Shown piece by piece: positions 1-10,635 of a stretch of DNA of 50,925 bases. Source of the stretch: Actinomyces dentalis DSM 19115 (GTDB lineage Bacteria > Actinomycetota > Actinomycetes > Actinomycetales > Actinomycetaceae). The DNA is taken from positions 1 to 50,925 of the forward strand of contig NZ_AUBL01000032.1 in the NCBI RefSeq assembly GCF_000429225.1, in the 5' to 3' direction. The first letter of the stretch is position 1. Every line of letters begins with the position of its first letter. The notes under the pieces were generated by a model that searched no databases, was not told the origin of the DNA, and saw only the letters and a program-made list of their open reading frames with translations. The position numbers and the translations under genes were made by a program.

Positions 1-124
1 GCGGCGAACCACCACACCCCCATGCCACAATCAACCCCGCAGCACCGGCAACGACGCCGCCCAACCCCACCCAACCAGACGATGAAAGATCGAGGTTAAT
101 GCGCGACCGAGAAGGAGAAGAAGA
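1..124. other. Left edge, no gene recognised
   Basis: No reading frame or RNA gene could be supported here. The stretch is poorer in GC than the rest of the window. A purine-rich ribosome binding site (GAAGGAG, about 110-117) lies eight bases before the ATG at 125. Confidence 0.5.
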
Positions 125-445
125 ATGCTGTCGTTCATGTGGGTGCTCGGCGATATGACCGATAACGGCCCCGAGGAGATCCCGGCCCTGCTGGCCGACC
201 TCGCCAATGCCGATGAGGAGCACGTCGACGTCGGATTCGGGAAGGGGAATTACGGCGTCGGCGTTCTCACCGACCGGTGGATCTTCATCGAGGACGTGGA
301 GGCGGACTCTCTGCCCCCCTTCAGCTTCCACGCCCCCGATGACGAGACGATCGTTGAGATCGGGCGTCTGCTGGACGCGGGGAGGCTGAACGAGATCCTG
401 GAGCGCTACCCGTGGCAGGACGGCTACCCCAGGGCCGACCGCTGA
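125..445 (+). CDS. Small acidic protein of unknown function
   Basis: A 106-residue acidic soluble protein with no signal peptide or membrane segment. The start at 125 is supported by GAAGGAG eight bases upstream; a second Met five codons in (140) is also possible. The sequence opens with a WVLGDM strand, then an acidic helix, a Gly-rich strand (GFGKGNYGVGVL) and a C-terminal aromatic tail (RYPWQDGYP). The size, acidity and strand-helix pattern are reminiscent of single-domain immunity proteins of the Imm1 kind, but I do not recognise a family motif, no toxin gene is visible beside it, and the upstream neighbour is outside the window. It points the same way as sucC but is separated from it by a large palindrome, so it is probably a separate transcript. 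Confidence 0.6.
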   Translation: MLSFMWVLGDMTDNGPEEIPALLADLANADEEHVDVGFGKGNYGVGVLTDRWIFIEDVEADSLPPFSFHAPDDETIVEIGRLLDAGRLNEILERYPWQDGYPRADR

Positions 446-513
446 ACGCAGAAGGTTATTCAGATCGCCCGCATGGTGGGACGGCGTCTCGCATGTCGTG
501 ACGCGGCCGATCT

Positions 514-590
514 GCTCGGACCACTTAAATGCGGTTGGACCACCGTATTTCGTGAACCAGGTGGTCCAACGGAACACAAGTGGTCCAAGC
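514..590. promoter_or_regulatory. Nested palindrome upstream of sucC
   Basis: Four GGACCA/TGGTCC half sites start at 518, 537, 562 and 581. They form two concentric inverted repeats with one centre at 552: outer arms GGACCACTT (518-526) and AAGTGGTCC (578-586), inner arms GTTGGACCACC (534-544) and GGTGGTCCAAC (560-570), with equal 7-base spacers on both sides and a 15-base loop. Each half site is itself a near palindrome (TTGG-A-CCA). This looks like a double operator for a dimeric or tetrameric repressor, upstream of the sucC -10 box. A hairpin terminating the gene at 125-445 is the alternative. Confidence 0.6.
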
Positions 591-711
591 AGGAGAACGC
601 CGCCATGAATCCGCCGGCGGCCTCGCGCCCCGCCCCGCACCCCGCGCCGCCCCAGCCGGACCTTGGTCCCGACCCGCCCGACGGGTTCGTGCGCGCGCGG
701 GCCGCGGTGCG

Positions 712-717
712 TAGGCT
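712..717 (+). promoter_or_regulatory. Likely -10 box of sucC
   Basis: TAGGCT fits the actinobacterial TANNNT -10 pattern and lies about 85 bases before the sucC ATG, giving a leader of roughly 80 GC-rich bases. No good -35 is seen. Placement rests on sequence only. Confidence 0.4.
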
Positions 718-802
718 CCCCCACGGAGCCACCCGCCCCGCGCCGCCCGCGCCGGGGCGGGGCCGCCCCGCCATCGGGATCACGACCCGGAAGGACGACC
801 GC

Positions 803-2107
803 ATGGACCTGTACGAGTACCAGGCAAGGGACCTGTTCGACCGGCACGGGGTGCCCGTGCCGCCCGGCGCTCTCGCCACCACGCCCGAGCAGGCGCGCCG
901 GGCCGCCCAGGACATGTTCGACCGCGGCTCGCGCCTGGTCGTCGTCAAGGCGCAGGTCAAGACCGGCGGGCGAGGCAAGGCCGGGGGCGTCAAGCCCGCC
1001 CGAACCGCCGAGGAGGCCGGGGCCAGGGCCGCCGAGATCCTCGGCATGGACATCAAGGGCCACCCCGTGCGCGCCGTCCTGGTGGCCGACGGCGTCGAGA
1101 TCGCCTCCGAGCTCTACGTCGCCCTCCTCCTGGACCGCGCCGAGCACCGCTACCTCGTCATGTGCTCGCGCGAGGGCGGCATGGACATCGAGACCCTCGC
1201 CGCCGAGCGCCCCGAGGCCCTGGCCCGCATCGGCGTCGACCCGCTTCAGGGCGTCACCGCCGACGTCGCCGCGCGCGTCGTGAAGGCCGCCGGCTTCGAG
1301 CCCGGCCCCGCCGCCGACGCCGTGGCCGCCGTCATCATCAAACTCTGGGGAGTCTTCACCGCCGAGGACGCCACCCTGGTCGAGGTCAACCCCCTCGTGC
1401 TCACCCCGGGGGGGGACGTCCTCGCCCTGGACGGCAAGGTCAGCCTCGACGACAACGCCGCCTTCCGACACCCCGAGCGCGCCGCCCTCAAGGACACCGC
1501 CGGCGTCGACCCGCTCGAGGCCCGCGCCAAGGAGGCCGGGCTGAACTACGTGCGCCTGGACGGCCAGGTCGGGGTGCTCGGCAACGGCGCCGGCCTGGTC
1601 ATGTCCACCCTCGACGTCGTCGCCGCGGCCGGACGGGCCCACGGGGGCATGAGGCCCGCCAACTTCCTCGACCTGGGCGGCGGCTCGTCGGCCGAGATGA
1701 TGGCCACCGGCCTGGAGGTGGTCGCCTCCGACCCGCAGGTGCGCGCCATCCTCGTCAACGTCTTCGGCGGCATCACCTCCTGCGACACCATCGCCGAGGG
1801 CATCGTCACCGCCGTCGGCTCCCTGCCGGACTTCGACAGGCCGATCGTCGTGCGCCTGGACGGCAACAACGCCGAGCTCGGCCGGAGGATCCTCGCCGAG
1901 GCCGCCATCGACGGCGTGAGGGTCGTCGACACCATGGACGGGGCCGCCGACGTCGTCACCGCCATCGCCCAGCGCGTCACCGAGTATCCGGACGCTGAAC
2001 GGCGGGACGCCGCCGCCCGGCCGGACGCTGAACAGCCGGACGCCGCTCGACGAGGCGGCGAGCAGCGCACCACCGCCCAGCACACCGCCGTCCAGCAGGG
2101 GGCCTGA
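803..2107 (+). CDS. sucC: Succinyl-CoA ligase [ADP-forming] beta subunit
   Basis: Beta subunit of the TCA-cycle enzyme that makes ATP while converting succinyl-CoA to succinate. The 434-residue protein opens with [20 protein letters not shown], the usual SucC N terminus; the frame is open back to 473 but that extension is Pro/Ala-rich and unlike the family, so ATG 803 is chosen. An ATP-grasp domain fills the first half ([16 protein letters not shown] near residue 46, VEVNPLV near 194) and a CoA-ligase flavodoxin-like domain the second ([30 protein letters not shown]). The last 35 or so residues are an unusual charged tail built from Asp-Ala-Glu/Arg repeats that standard SucC lacks. sucD follows after four bases. 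Confidence 0.95.
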   Translation: MDLYEYQARDLFDRHGVPVPPGALATTPEQARRAAQDMFDRGSRLVVVKAQVKTGGRGKAGGVKPARTAEEAGARAAEILGMDIKGHPVRAVLVADGVEIASELYVALLLDRAEHRYLVMCSREGGMDIETLAAERPEALARIGVDPLQGVTADVAARVVKAAGFEPGPAADAVAAVIIKLWGVFTAEDATLVEVNPLVLTPGGDVLALDGKVSLDDNAAFRHPERAALKDTAGVDPLEARAKEAGLNYVRLDGQVGVLGNGAGLVMSTLDVVAAAGRAHGGMRPANFLDLGGGSSAEMMATGLEVVASDPQVRAILVNVFGGITSCDTIAEGIVTAVGSLPDFDRPIVVRLDGNNAELGRRILAEAAIDGVRVVDTMDGAADVVTAIAQRVTEYPDAERRDAAARPDAEQPDAARRGGEQRTTAQHTAVQQGA

Positions 2108-2111
2108 GACC

Positions 2112-3050
2112 ATGAGCATCTTCCTGACCGAGGCCGACCGCGTCATCGTCCAGGGCATGACCGGCTCGGAGGGCCGCAAGCACACGGCCCGCATGCTGTC
2201 CGCCGGCACGAAGATCGTCGCGGGCGTCAACCCCCGCAAGGCCGGCACCTCCGTCGCCTTCGACGTCGCCCCCCTGGGCCCCGGCGCGGGCGACGTCCGT
2301 GCCGGCGCCGTCGAGATCCCCGTCCACGGCACCGTCGTCGGCGCCCGCGAGGCCACCGGCGCCGACGTCTCCGTCGTGTTCGTGCCCCCGGCCCACGCCA
2401 GGAGCGCCATCGTCGAGGCCGTCGACGCCGGCGTGCGCCTCGTCGTCGTCATCACCGAGGGCGTCCCGGTGGCCGACACCGTCTACGTCCGCGCCTACGC
2501 CGCCGAGCGCGGCGCGCGGATCATCGGCCCCAACTGCCCCGGCATCATCTCCCCGGGGCGCTCGAACGCGGGCATCACCCCGCCCGACATCACCGGCCCC
2601 GGGCCCCTCGGCCTGGTGTCCAAGTCCGGCACGCTGACCTACCAGCTCATGCACGAGCTGCGCGACCTCGGCTTCACCACCTGCATCGGCATCGGCGGGG
2701 ACCCCGTGGTCGGCACCACCCACATCGACGCCCTGGCCGCCTTCGAGGCGGACCCCGACACCCGCCTGGTGGTCATGATCGGCGAGATCGGCGGCGACGC
2801 CGAGGAGCGGGCCGCCGCCTACATCCGCGAGTGCATGACCACGCCCGTCGTCGCCTACGTCGCCGGCTTCACCGCCCCGGAGGGCCGGACCATGGGCCAC
2901 GCCGGGGCCATCGTCTCCGGCTCCTCGGGCACCGCCGAGGCTAAGAGGGCCGCCCTGGAGGCGGCGGGCGTGCGCGTGGGCCGCACCCCCAGCCTGACCG
3001 CCGACATCGCCCGCGAGCTCTACCGGGGGCTCGCGGGCGGGCGGGCGTGA
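2112..3050 (+). CDS. sucD: Succinyl-CoA ligase alpha subunit
   Basis: Alpha subunit, partner of SucC; binds CoA and carries the phosphohistidine intermediate. 312 residues, slightly longer than usual. The N-terminal CoA-binding Rossmann domain shows [17 protein letters not shown] and [11 protein letters not shown]; the catalytic His lies in [17 protein letters not shown] near residue 260. The start at 2112 is four bases after the sucC stop, which implies one transcript. The stop overlaps the start of the downstream membrane protein in a GTGA arrangement, so three genes are probably translationally coupled. Confidence 0.95.
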   Translation: MSIFLTEADRVIVQGMTGSEGRKHTARMLSAGTKIVAGVNPRKAGTSVAFDVAPLGPGAGDVRAGAVEIPVHGTVVGAREATGADVSVVFVPPAHARSAIVEAVDAGVRLVVVITEGVPVADTVYVRAYAAERGARIIGPNCPGIISPGRSNAGITPPDITGPGPLGLVSKSGTLTYQLMHELRDLGFTTCIGIGGDPVVGTTHIDALAAFEADPDTRLVVMIGEIGGDAEERAAAYIRECMTTPVVAYVAGFTAPEGRTMGHAGAIVSGSSGTAEAKRAALEAAGVRVGRTPSLTADIARELYRGLAGGRA

Positions 3051-4687
3051 GCGCCGCGGGCGGTCAACGGGGACTGAACGGCATGAGGTTCGGACGCGGC
3101 GGGCGGATCGGCGATCTGCGGGCGCTCCTGGTGCCGCCCGACTGGTTCTTCGCCGTGCGCGCCGGCGTCGAGCTCGTCATCGGCGCCTGGCTCGTGGTCC
3201 TGCTGCCCGTGCTCGCCGTCTTCGTGACCACCTCCTCCATGGACGCGGCCGCCGCCCTGTCCCTGGGCAAGGCGCTGCGGGTGGGCACGGGGCTGTGGAG
3301 CCTGGGCCTGGGCGGCTCCTACGGCCGGGCGTCCTCGCCCGCCGGGGTCCTCGGCCTGCCGCTGCTGGGGGTGACCCTGCTGCAGGCTCTCATCGCGCGC
3401 AGCTCGGTGCGCCGGGCCCGGCTGAGCGGATCCCGCGCGGGCGCGTGGACCGTGACGACCTCCGTGCTCACGGCGGCGGCGGTGGCCGCCCTGAGCGGAC
3501 CGGCGGGCTCGCGGACCTGGCCCGCGGTCCTCGGCGTCGGGGTCATCAGCGCCCTCGTCGTCGTGTGGTCCCTGGGCCGGGCCGGCCGGTTGCCGGTGGG
3601 GCTCGCGGACCGGTGGGCCCGTCGACCGCCGTGGGCGGATCCGGCCCTCGCCCTGGCCCGCACCACCGCGGCGGCCCTGGCCGTCGTCGCCTGCCTCGCG
3701 GGGCTGGCCGCCCTCATCGGCGGCGCCGGACGCATGTCCCGACTGCACGGCGCGCTGAGCGCCGGCGGGATCGTCGCCACGGCCGGGCTGATCCTCCTCC
3801 AGCTCGGCTGGGCCCCCACCGTGATCGTGTGGGCCCTGTCCTGGGTGGCGGGGCCGGGCTTCGCCGTCGGGCGGGGGACGACCTTCAGCCCGGACCACGT
3901 CCAGGCCGGCGCCGTGCCGGTCCTGCCGCTGCTGGGTCTGCTGCCCGCCGGGCCGCTGGGGGGCGAGGGCTCCCGGCTCGGCCTGTACCTGCCCCTGGTC
4001 GTGACCGTGGCGGCGCTCGTCGTCGTGTGGATCCGACGCCGCGAGCTGGCCGGGCTGACCCTGGGGCGGGCCGTGATCGCGGCGCTGGCCGCCGCCGGCC
4101 TCGTCGGCGTCGGCACGGCGGCGGTCTGCGCGGCCGCCTCGGGGCCGATCGGCCCGGGGCGCCTGGCGCGCACGGGGCCCTTCACGGTGATGACGGTGCT
4201 GCTGGTCCTCGTCGAGGTCGGCGTCGGCCTGGTCGCGGGCGCCCTGGTCACCCATCCGGCGACCCGGATCCTGACCGAGCGCGGAGTGCGTTCGACGGCG
4301 CAGGCGGCCGAGGCCGCGGCGCAGAGCGCGCGCGAGCGCGTGGAGGAGGGCCTGGGGATGGTGCGCGATCGGAGCACGGAGGGGCGCGCCGCCCGGGATG
4401 CGGAGCAGGAGGGGACGGCGCCGGAGAAGACGGACCGGGGGAAGCGGGAGAAGACGGAGCAGAGAGAGTCGGAGGCGTCGTGGGAGACGGGACGGGGGGA
4501 GGACCGCCGGACCCGCCGGGAGCCCCGCCGAGGGCGGGCCCGCGAGGAGGAGCCGTGGTCGGAGGACGCGGAGCCGCCGGACGCGGGGCTGCCGCGATTC
4601 CGGGCGAGCCGGGCCCAGCGCTCCAGGCTCTTCGCCGGCTGGCGCGAGCGCGCCTCGGAGCGCGACCGGTCGACGGGGGAGGATTGA
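3047..4687 (+). CDS. perM: PerM-like DUF6350 integral membrane protein
   Basis: A 546-residue multi-span membrane protein with about eight to ten hydrophobic segments between residues 20 and 400, followed by a highly charged, probably disordered cytoplasmic tail rich in Arg and Glu (residues 420-546). The order sucC-sucD-this gene-purH matches the actinobacterial block where Mycobacterium has perM, a protein tied to cell division under stress; that synteny and topology are the basis of the call. The GTG start overlaps the sucD stop by four bases; an ATG twelve codons later (3083) is an alternative. No catalytic motif is visible. Confidence 0.75.
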   Translation: MSAAGGQRGLNGMRFGRGGRIGDLRALLVPPDWFFAVRAGVELVIGAWLVVLLPVLAVFVTTSSMDAAAALSLGKALRVGTGLWSLGLGGSYGRASSPAGVLGLPLLGVTLLQALIARSSVRRARLSGSRAGAWTVTTSVLTAAAVAALSGPAGSRTWPAVLGVGVISALVVVWSLGRAGRLPVGLADRWARRPPWADPALALARTTAAALAVVACLAGLAALIGGAGRMSRLHGALSAGGIVATAGLILLQLGWAPTVIVWALSWVAGPGFAVGRGTTFSPDHVQAGAVPVLPLLGLLPAGPLGGEGSRLGLYLPLVVTVAALVVVWIRRRELAGLTLGRAVIAALAAAGLVGVGTAAVCAAASGPIGPGRLARTGPFTVMTVLLVLVEVGVGLVAGALVTHPATRILTERGVRSTAQAAEAAAQSARERVEEGLGMVRDRSTEGRAARDAEQEGTAPEKTDRGKREKTEQRESEASWETGRGEDRRTRREPRRGRAREEEPWSEDAEPPDAGLPRFRASRAQRSRLFAGWRERASERDRSTGED

Positions 4688-4752
4688 CCGGGCCCGCAGG
4701 GCGCGAGCGCGGTGGTGCGGGTGGGGCTCCTGAGACTCGCCCGGGCGAGGGG

Positions 4753-4874
4753 TTGTCCAAATCTGTTGCAAAGGCGCTCCGGGCCGGGATCAGCCGCGGA
4801 GAAAAGCGCGGAATATCAACGATCCTCCTCCGGCGCCGCGACTCGATCCGGGCCTTTGCAACAGATTTGGACAA
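4753..4874. repeat. 122-bp palindromic repeat, copy 1
   Basis: Perfect 23-base inverted arms (4753-4775 and 4852-4874) enclose 76 bases with an AT-rich core GGAATATCAACGAT at 4810-4823. Two other copies (26186-26307 and 49272-49393) have the same length and the core at the same offset of 57. Similarity continues outside the arms from about 4711 (GTGGGGCTCC at 4721) to about 4905. This copy sits between perM and purH, where purN is found in related genomes. Confidence 0.9.
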
Positions 4875-4987
4875 ACCGCGCCGCCGAGGGCCCGCCCGAG
4901 GCGGGACATGGCGCCCCGGGAGGGCGGCCGCGGGCCGCGGCGCGCTGAGTGAACCGGACAGCCCGGGCGCGGACGGCGGGCGCGCGG

Positions 4988-4993
4988 TACCCT
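4988..4993 (+). promoter_or_regulatory. -10 box for the purH riboswitch transcript
   Basis: TACCCT, a TANNNT -10, ends about seven bases before the expected 5' end of the ZTP riboswitch. No clear -35 is seen. Confidence 0.5.
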
Positions 4994-4995
4994 GG

Positions 4996-5085
4996 GCGCG
5001 GCCGCGACTGGCGAGGGTGGGTCACCACCGGGGAGCGGCACCGGATCATGAGCGGGGGCGTCGTCCGCCTGGGCGCCCCCCAGAC
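4996..5085 (+). promoter_or_regulatory. ZTP (pfl motif) riboswitch before purH
   Basis: Three blocks of the pfl/ZTP consensus occur in order: GCGACTGGCGA (about 5004-5014), GTGGGTCACCACCGGGGAGC (5017-5036, a small hairpin followed by the conserved GGGGAGC) and CCGCCTGGGC (about 5066-5075), the last closing the pseudoknot with the ligand site. The class senses ZMP/ZTP, which build up when 10-formyl-THF is short, and switches on purine and one-carbon genes. Its place 21-30 bases before purH, whose first reaction consumes ZMP, fits. The apparent mechanism is translational, since the 3' part runs toward the purH start and no oligo-T is seen. Confidence 0.88.
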
Positions 5086-5105
5086 CGATCGCACCAGGAG
5101 CGCCC

Positions 5106-6971
5106 GTGTCCACCACGCAGCCCGAGTCCGCCGTCCTAGCACCCCGCGTCCCCGCCGGGGGGCCGACCAGCCCGGACCGGGTGCCCGTTGAACGGGCCCT
5201 GATCTCCGTCTACGACAAGACGGGCCTGCTCGATCTGGCCGCGGCGCTGGCCGGCGCTGGCGTCGAGATCGTCTCCACCGGCTCGACGGCGGCCGCCATC
5301 GCCTCCGCCGGAATCGCGGTGACCCCGGTGGAGCAGGTCACCGGCTTCCCCGAGTGCCTGGAGGGCCGGGTCAAGACGCTCCACCCGGCCGTCCACGCCG
5401 GCATCCTCGCCGACCGCCGCAAGCCCGACCACCTGGAGCGGATCAAGGACCTCGGCATCGCCCCCATCGACCTGGTCGTGGTCAACCTCTACCCCTTCAC
5501 CGGCACGGTCGCCTCCGGAGCCCCCTTCGACGCCTGCGTCGAGCAGATCGACATCGGCGGCCCGGCCATGGTGCGGGCCGCGGCCAAGAACCACCCCACG
5601 GTCGCCGTCGTGACCGACCCGGCCCGGTACGGCGAGGTCGCGCGGGCCGTCGCCGACGGCGGCTTCACCCTGGCCGCCCGTCGCGCGCTGGCGGCCGCCG
5701 CCTTCGCCCACACCGCCGCCTACGACGCCGCCGTGGCCACCTGGCTGGCCGAGCAGATCGAGGCCGACGGGGCCGCGGAGGATGGGGTCGACGGAGCCGC
5801 CGCCGGGGCCGGGGCCGGGGGCCCCGATCGGACCGGGGGCGCGGGCCCGGCCGCGGGCCCCGATCGGACCGGGGGCGCGGGCCGGGGCGCCCCGCCCGCC
5901 TACATCGGCGTCGGCTACCAGCGCCTGGCCGCCCTGCGCTACGGGGAGAACCCGCACCAGCGCGCCGCCGTCTACACCCTGCCCGGCTCGGGGGGCGGCG
6001 TCGCCAACGCCCGCCAGATCCACGGCAAGGCCATGAGCTACAACAACTACACCGACACCGACGCCGCCCTGCGGGCCGCCTACGACCACGACGCCGTCGC
6101 CGTCGCCGTCGTCAAGCACGCCAACCCCTGCGGCATCGCCGTCTCCGCCGCCGGCGACGTCGCCGAGGCCCACCGCAGGGCCCACGCCTGCGACCCCGTG
6201 TCCGCCTACGGCGGCGTCATCGCCGCCAACGCCCCCGTCACCGCGGACATGGCCCGCCAGATCAAGCCGATCTTCACCGAGGTCGTCGCCGCGCCCGCCT
6301 TCGAGGAGGAGGCCGTGCAGATCCTGTCGGCCAAGAAGAACCTGCGCCTGCTCGTCGTCGAGCCCCCGGCGCGGGGCGGCTACGAGATCAAGCAGGTGAC
6401 CGGCGGCGCCGTCATCCAGGAGCGCGACACCTACCAGGCCGGCGACGCCGACCCCGCCGCCTGGCGGCTCGTGGCCGGCGAGGCGGCGGACGCCGCGACG
6501 CTGGCCGACCTGAGTTTCGCCTGGCGGACCATCCGCTCGGTGCGCTCCAACGCGATCCTGCTGGCCAGGGACGGCGCGACCGTCGGCGTGGGCATGGGGC
6601 AGGTCAACCGCGTCGACTCGTGCCGGCTGGCCGTCGAGCGGGCCAACACCCTGGGCCTGCGCTCCACCGGCGACGCCGCCGGCGGCCGGCGGAAGCAGGA
6701 GGACCGGGGGAGCGGGGCGGAGAGGGGCGCCGTCGGCGGGGCCGCCGCGACCGAGGTCCTGGCCGCCGCGCCGCCCGAGCGGGCGCGGGGCGCCGTGGCC
6801 GCCTCCGACGCCTTCTTCCCCTTCGCCGACGGCCTCCAGGTCCTCATCGACGCCGGGGTGAGGGCCGTCGTCCAGCCCGGCGGCTCCATCCGCGACGGCG
6901 AGGTCATCGAGGCCGCGAGGGCCGCCGGCGTCACCATGTACCTCACCGGCGCCCGCCACTTCGCCCACTGA
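5106..6971 (+). CDS. purH: Bifunctional AICAR transformylase/IMP cyclohydrolase
   Basis: Last two steps of de novo IMP synthesis. GTG start at 5106, just after the ZTP riboswitch. After about 26 extra residues the MGS-like IMP cyclohydrolase domain begins ([37 protein letters not shown]); the transformylase domain carries the catalytic Lys-His pair in [11 protein letters not shown] and ends with [13 protein letters not shown] and [10 protein letters not shown]. At 621 residues it is about 100 longer than usual, because of a Gly/Ala/Asp linker between the domains (about 220-262) that contains a 12-residue repeat, and a second low-complexity insert in the transformylase domain (about 522-560). 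Both keep frame and leave the motifs intact, so the enzyme should be active. purN is not next to it. Confidence 0.95.
   Translation: MSTTQPESAVLAPRVPAGGPTSPDRVPVERALISVYDKTGLLDLAAALAGAGVEIVSTGSTAAAIASAGIAVTPVEQVTGFPECLEGRVKTLHPAVHAGILADRRKPDHLERIKDLGIAPIDLVVVNLYPFTGTVASGAPFDACVEQIDIGGPAMVRAAAKNHPTVAVVTDPARYGEVARAVADGGFTLAARRALAAAAFAHTAAYDAAVATWLAEQIEADGAAEDGVDGAAAGAGAGGPDRTGGAGPAAGPDRTGGAGRGAPPAYIGVGYQRLAALRYGENPHQRAAVYTLPGSGGGVANARQIHGKAMSYNNYTDTDAALRAAYDHDAVAVAVVKHANPCGIAVSAAGDVAEAHRRAHACDPVSAYGGVIAANAPVTADMARQIKPIFTEVVAAPAFEEEAVQILSAKKNLRLLVVEPPARGGYEIKQVTGGAVIQERDTYQAGDADPAAWRLVAGEAADAATLADLSFAWRTIRSVRSNAILLARDGATVGVGMGQVNRVDSCRLAVERANTLGLRSTGDAAGGRRKQEDRGSGAERGAVGGAAATEVLAAAPPERARGAVAASDAFFPFADGLQVLIDAGVRAVVQPGGSIRDGEVIEAARAAGVTMYLTGARHFAH
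5819..5890 (+). repeat. In-frame 36-bp tandem repeat in purH linker
   Basis: Two copies of a 36-bp unit encode [12 protein letters not shown] and [12 protein letters not shown] in the PurH interdomain linker. The unit is a multiple of three, so slippage changes linker length without breaking the frame. Confidence 0.75.
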
Positions 6972-7115
6972 CGGCCCGCGGGGGCGCGGCGGCCGAGCGT
7001 CCGGGCGGCCGGGGAACGGCCCGCCCGGGCGGCCGGGAGGGACGGGCCGGGCCGCCGGCCTGGTCGTCCGGCAGGTCCGGGCGGCGGCCGGGGCGAAGCG
7101 CGCGCTCGCGGCGGC

Positions 7116-7121
7116 TAGCAT
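7116..7121 (+). promoter_or_regulatory. -10 box of leaderless DUF3017 gene
   Basis: TAGCAT is followed after seven bases by GTG at 7129, the geometry of a leaderless transcript. The ATG at 7120 overlaps this box and is therefore an unlikely start. Confidence 0.55.
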
Positions 7122-7128
7122 GGGCGCC

Positions 7129-9406
<2,278 letters not shown>

Positions 9407-9475
9407 GCGCTCCCGCGAGCCGCTGACCGGGCCGGCCGGCGCGACGCCGGTCCCGTTCCGGCCCGTTCCGGCCCC

Positions 9476-9533
9476 GCCCGAGCGAGTCCGGGCCCCGCAC
9501 CGACGCCGGTGCGGGGCCCGGACTCGCTCGGGC
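9476..9533. terminator. Strong hairpin after mdh
   Basis: Perfect 27-base arms (9476-9502 and 9507-9533) around a four-base loop ACGC. No T-run follows on either strand, as is common in high-GC actinobacteria. Probable terminator of mdh. Confidence 0.75.
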
Positions 9534-9627
9534 GCGCCCCGCCAACGGGGCGCGGACCGGATCACGCCACCGCCCGCGCCGGGCGATCTCACTTGCCCCG
9601 ATCTCCGGCGTGGCATAGGACTGCCCC

Positions 9628-9924
9628 ATGGCACGGCGACACTCGAAGCGGCCCTACGGCGCGGGTCACATCCCCCTCGACGTCTCCCGGCTCGCCTCGG
9701 TGCCCCGCACGCAGATCGGCCCCGGGGGAGCGGAGTTCACGGTCAGGCGCGTGCGCGGCGGGAACAAGGCCTACACCTGCCCGGGCTGCCACCGCACGAT
9801 CGCGCCGGGCGCCGCGCACGTCGTCGCCTGGTCCAACGAGTCCCTCTTCGGGCCCGACCGGGGGCTGGAGGAGCGCCGCCACTGGCACACGAGCTGCTGG
9901 GACCGCGGCCTGTGGCGGGGGTGA
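9628..9924 (+). CDS. Small zinc-ribbon-like conserved actinobacterial protein
   Basis: 98 residues, basic, soluble. A candidate metal site is formed by CPGCHRTI (Cys 51 and 54) with a later HWHTSCW; the spacing Cys-x2-Cys ... His-x-His-x3-Cys resembles a zinc ribbon or a degenerate HNH finger. Proteins with this CPGC...HWHTxCW pattern are widespread in actinobacteria, where they are sometimes labelled ATP/GTP-binding; no P-loop is present here, so I do not accept that label. TAGGAC at 9616-9621 ends six bases before the ATG, which suggests a leaderless mRNA. Function unknown. Confidence 0.75.
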   Translation: MARRHSKRPYGAGHIPLDVSRLASVPRTQIGPGGAEFTVRRVRGGNKAYTCPGCHRTIAPGAAHVVAWSNESLFGPDRGLEERRHWHTSCWDRGLWRG

Positions 9925-9993
9925 GGGTCGCGCGCCCGGGCCGGGGCTCGGGGAGGGGGCGACGTCGCCCGGGACCGCGCCCGCCGATGCGGG

Positions 9994-10482
9994 TCAGGCC
10001 AGGGGCTCGGGGGAGCGGGACTCCCAGCCCGGCAGCAGACGGTCCAGGGCGAAGCGCAGGGGCACGACGTCCCCGTCGCGGCCGCCCTCGCCGATGGTCA
10101 TGGGCACCGGCTCGGCGTCGGGCGCGGCGCCGAACAGCCGCTCGCGCACGGTCAACGGCTTCGACAGGACGTAGAAGCGGCCGTCGACGTCGATGGCCAC
10201 CGTCCGATCGGCGCGCAGGTACCAGCCCCTCAGGGACGTGCGCGCGGCCCCGCCGCCGTAGCCCTGGACCCGCAGGGGCTCGGGGGCGAGCCCCTCGGCG
10301 CGGGCGACCCGGACGAAGAGCCCGACGATCCGCGCGGCCCGGGCGTGCTCGGCGTCCTGCCGGGCCCGCAGCATCCGGGCGCGCTCGGCGGCGGCGGCGC
10401 GGCGCCGGTCCGCCCAGCCCGACGGATCTCGCGGGGATGGTGCGGGGGACCGGGCGGAGGCGCCGGGTTCGTCTGCGGCCAT
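9994..10482 (-). CDS. Conserved hypothetical cytoplasmic protein
   Basis: 162 residues. An Arg/Ala-rich helical N-terminal half (residues 20-55) is followed by an alpha/beta domain with LRGWYLRADRTVAIDVDGRFYVL, which looks like a small beta-sheet fold. No signal peptide, membrane segment or catalytic motif is evident. The start at 10482 (ATG) is chosen because a minus-strand -10 box TAGCCT ends exactly six bases before it; an in-frame GTG two codons upstream falls inside that spacer. It converges with the zinc-ribbon gene over a 69-base gap. Function unknown. Confidence 0.65.
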   Translation of the reverse strand: MAADEPGASARSPAPSPRDPSGWADRRRAAAAERARMLRARQDAEHARAARIVGLFVRVARAEGLAPEPLRVQGYGGGAARTSLRGWYLRADRTVAIDVDGRFYVLSKPLTVRERLFGAAPDAEPVPMTIGEGGRDGDVVPLRFALDRLLPGWESRSPEPLA

Positions 10483-10488
10483 GATCAC

Positions 10489-10494
10489 AGGCTA
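10489..10494 (-). promoter_or_regulatory. Leaderless -10 box on minus strand
   Basis: Read on the minus strand this is TAGCCT, six bases before ATG 10482. Confidence 0.55.
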
Positions 10495-10635
10495 CCGGAG
10501 ACGCGGGGCGGCATCGGCCCCCGGGCGGCGCTCGCCGCGGGACCAGGGGCGGGGACGACGAGCGGGCGCGATCGACTGGCGACCGCGCCCGCTCGATTAC
10601 GGGGCCTCGATGAGGCCGTGCCCGACGGCGCGCCC

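Noticed and set aside
473-802. N-terminal extension of SucC
   Set aside because: The extension is Pro/Ala/Arg-rich, crosses the palindrome and the -10 box, and SucC homologues begin at MDLYEYQ.
4712-4948. A small protein encoded by the 122-bp repeat; the same frame (CPNLLQRR ... EYQRSSSG) is open in all three copies
   Set aside because: The start codon is not conserved in place, the inverted strand gives a similar peptide because of the palindrome, and base changes follow pairing, not codon position. Recorded because the frame is never interrupted.
9628-9924. ATP/GTP-binding annotation for the small zinc-ribbon protein
   Set aside because: No Walker A or GTPase motif is visible; the Cys/His pattern is the only clear feature.
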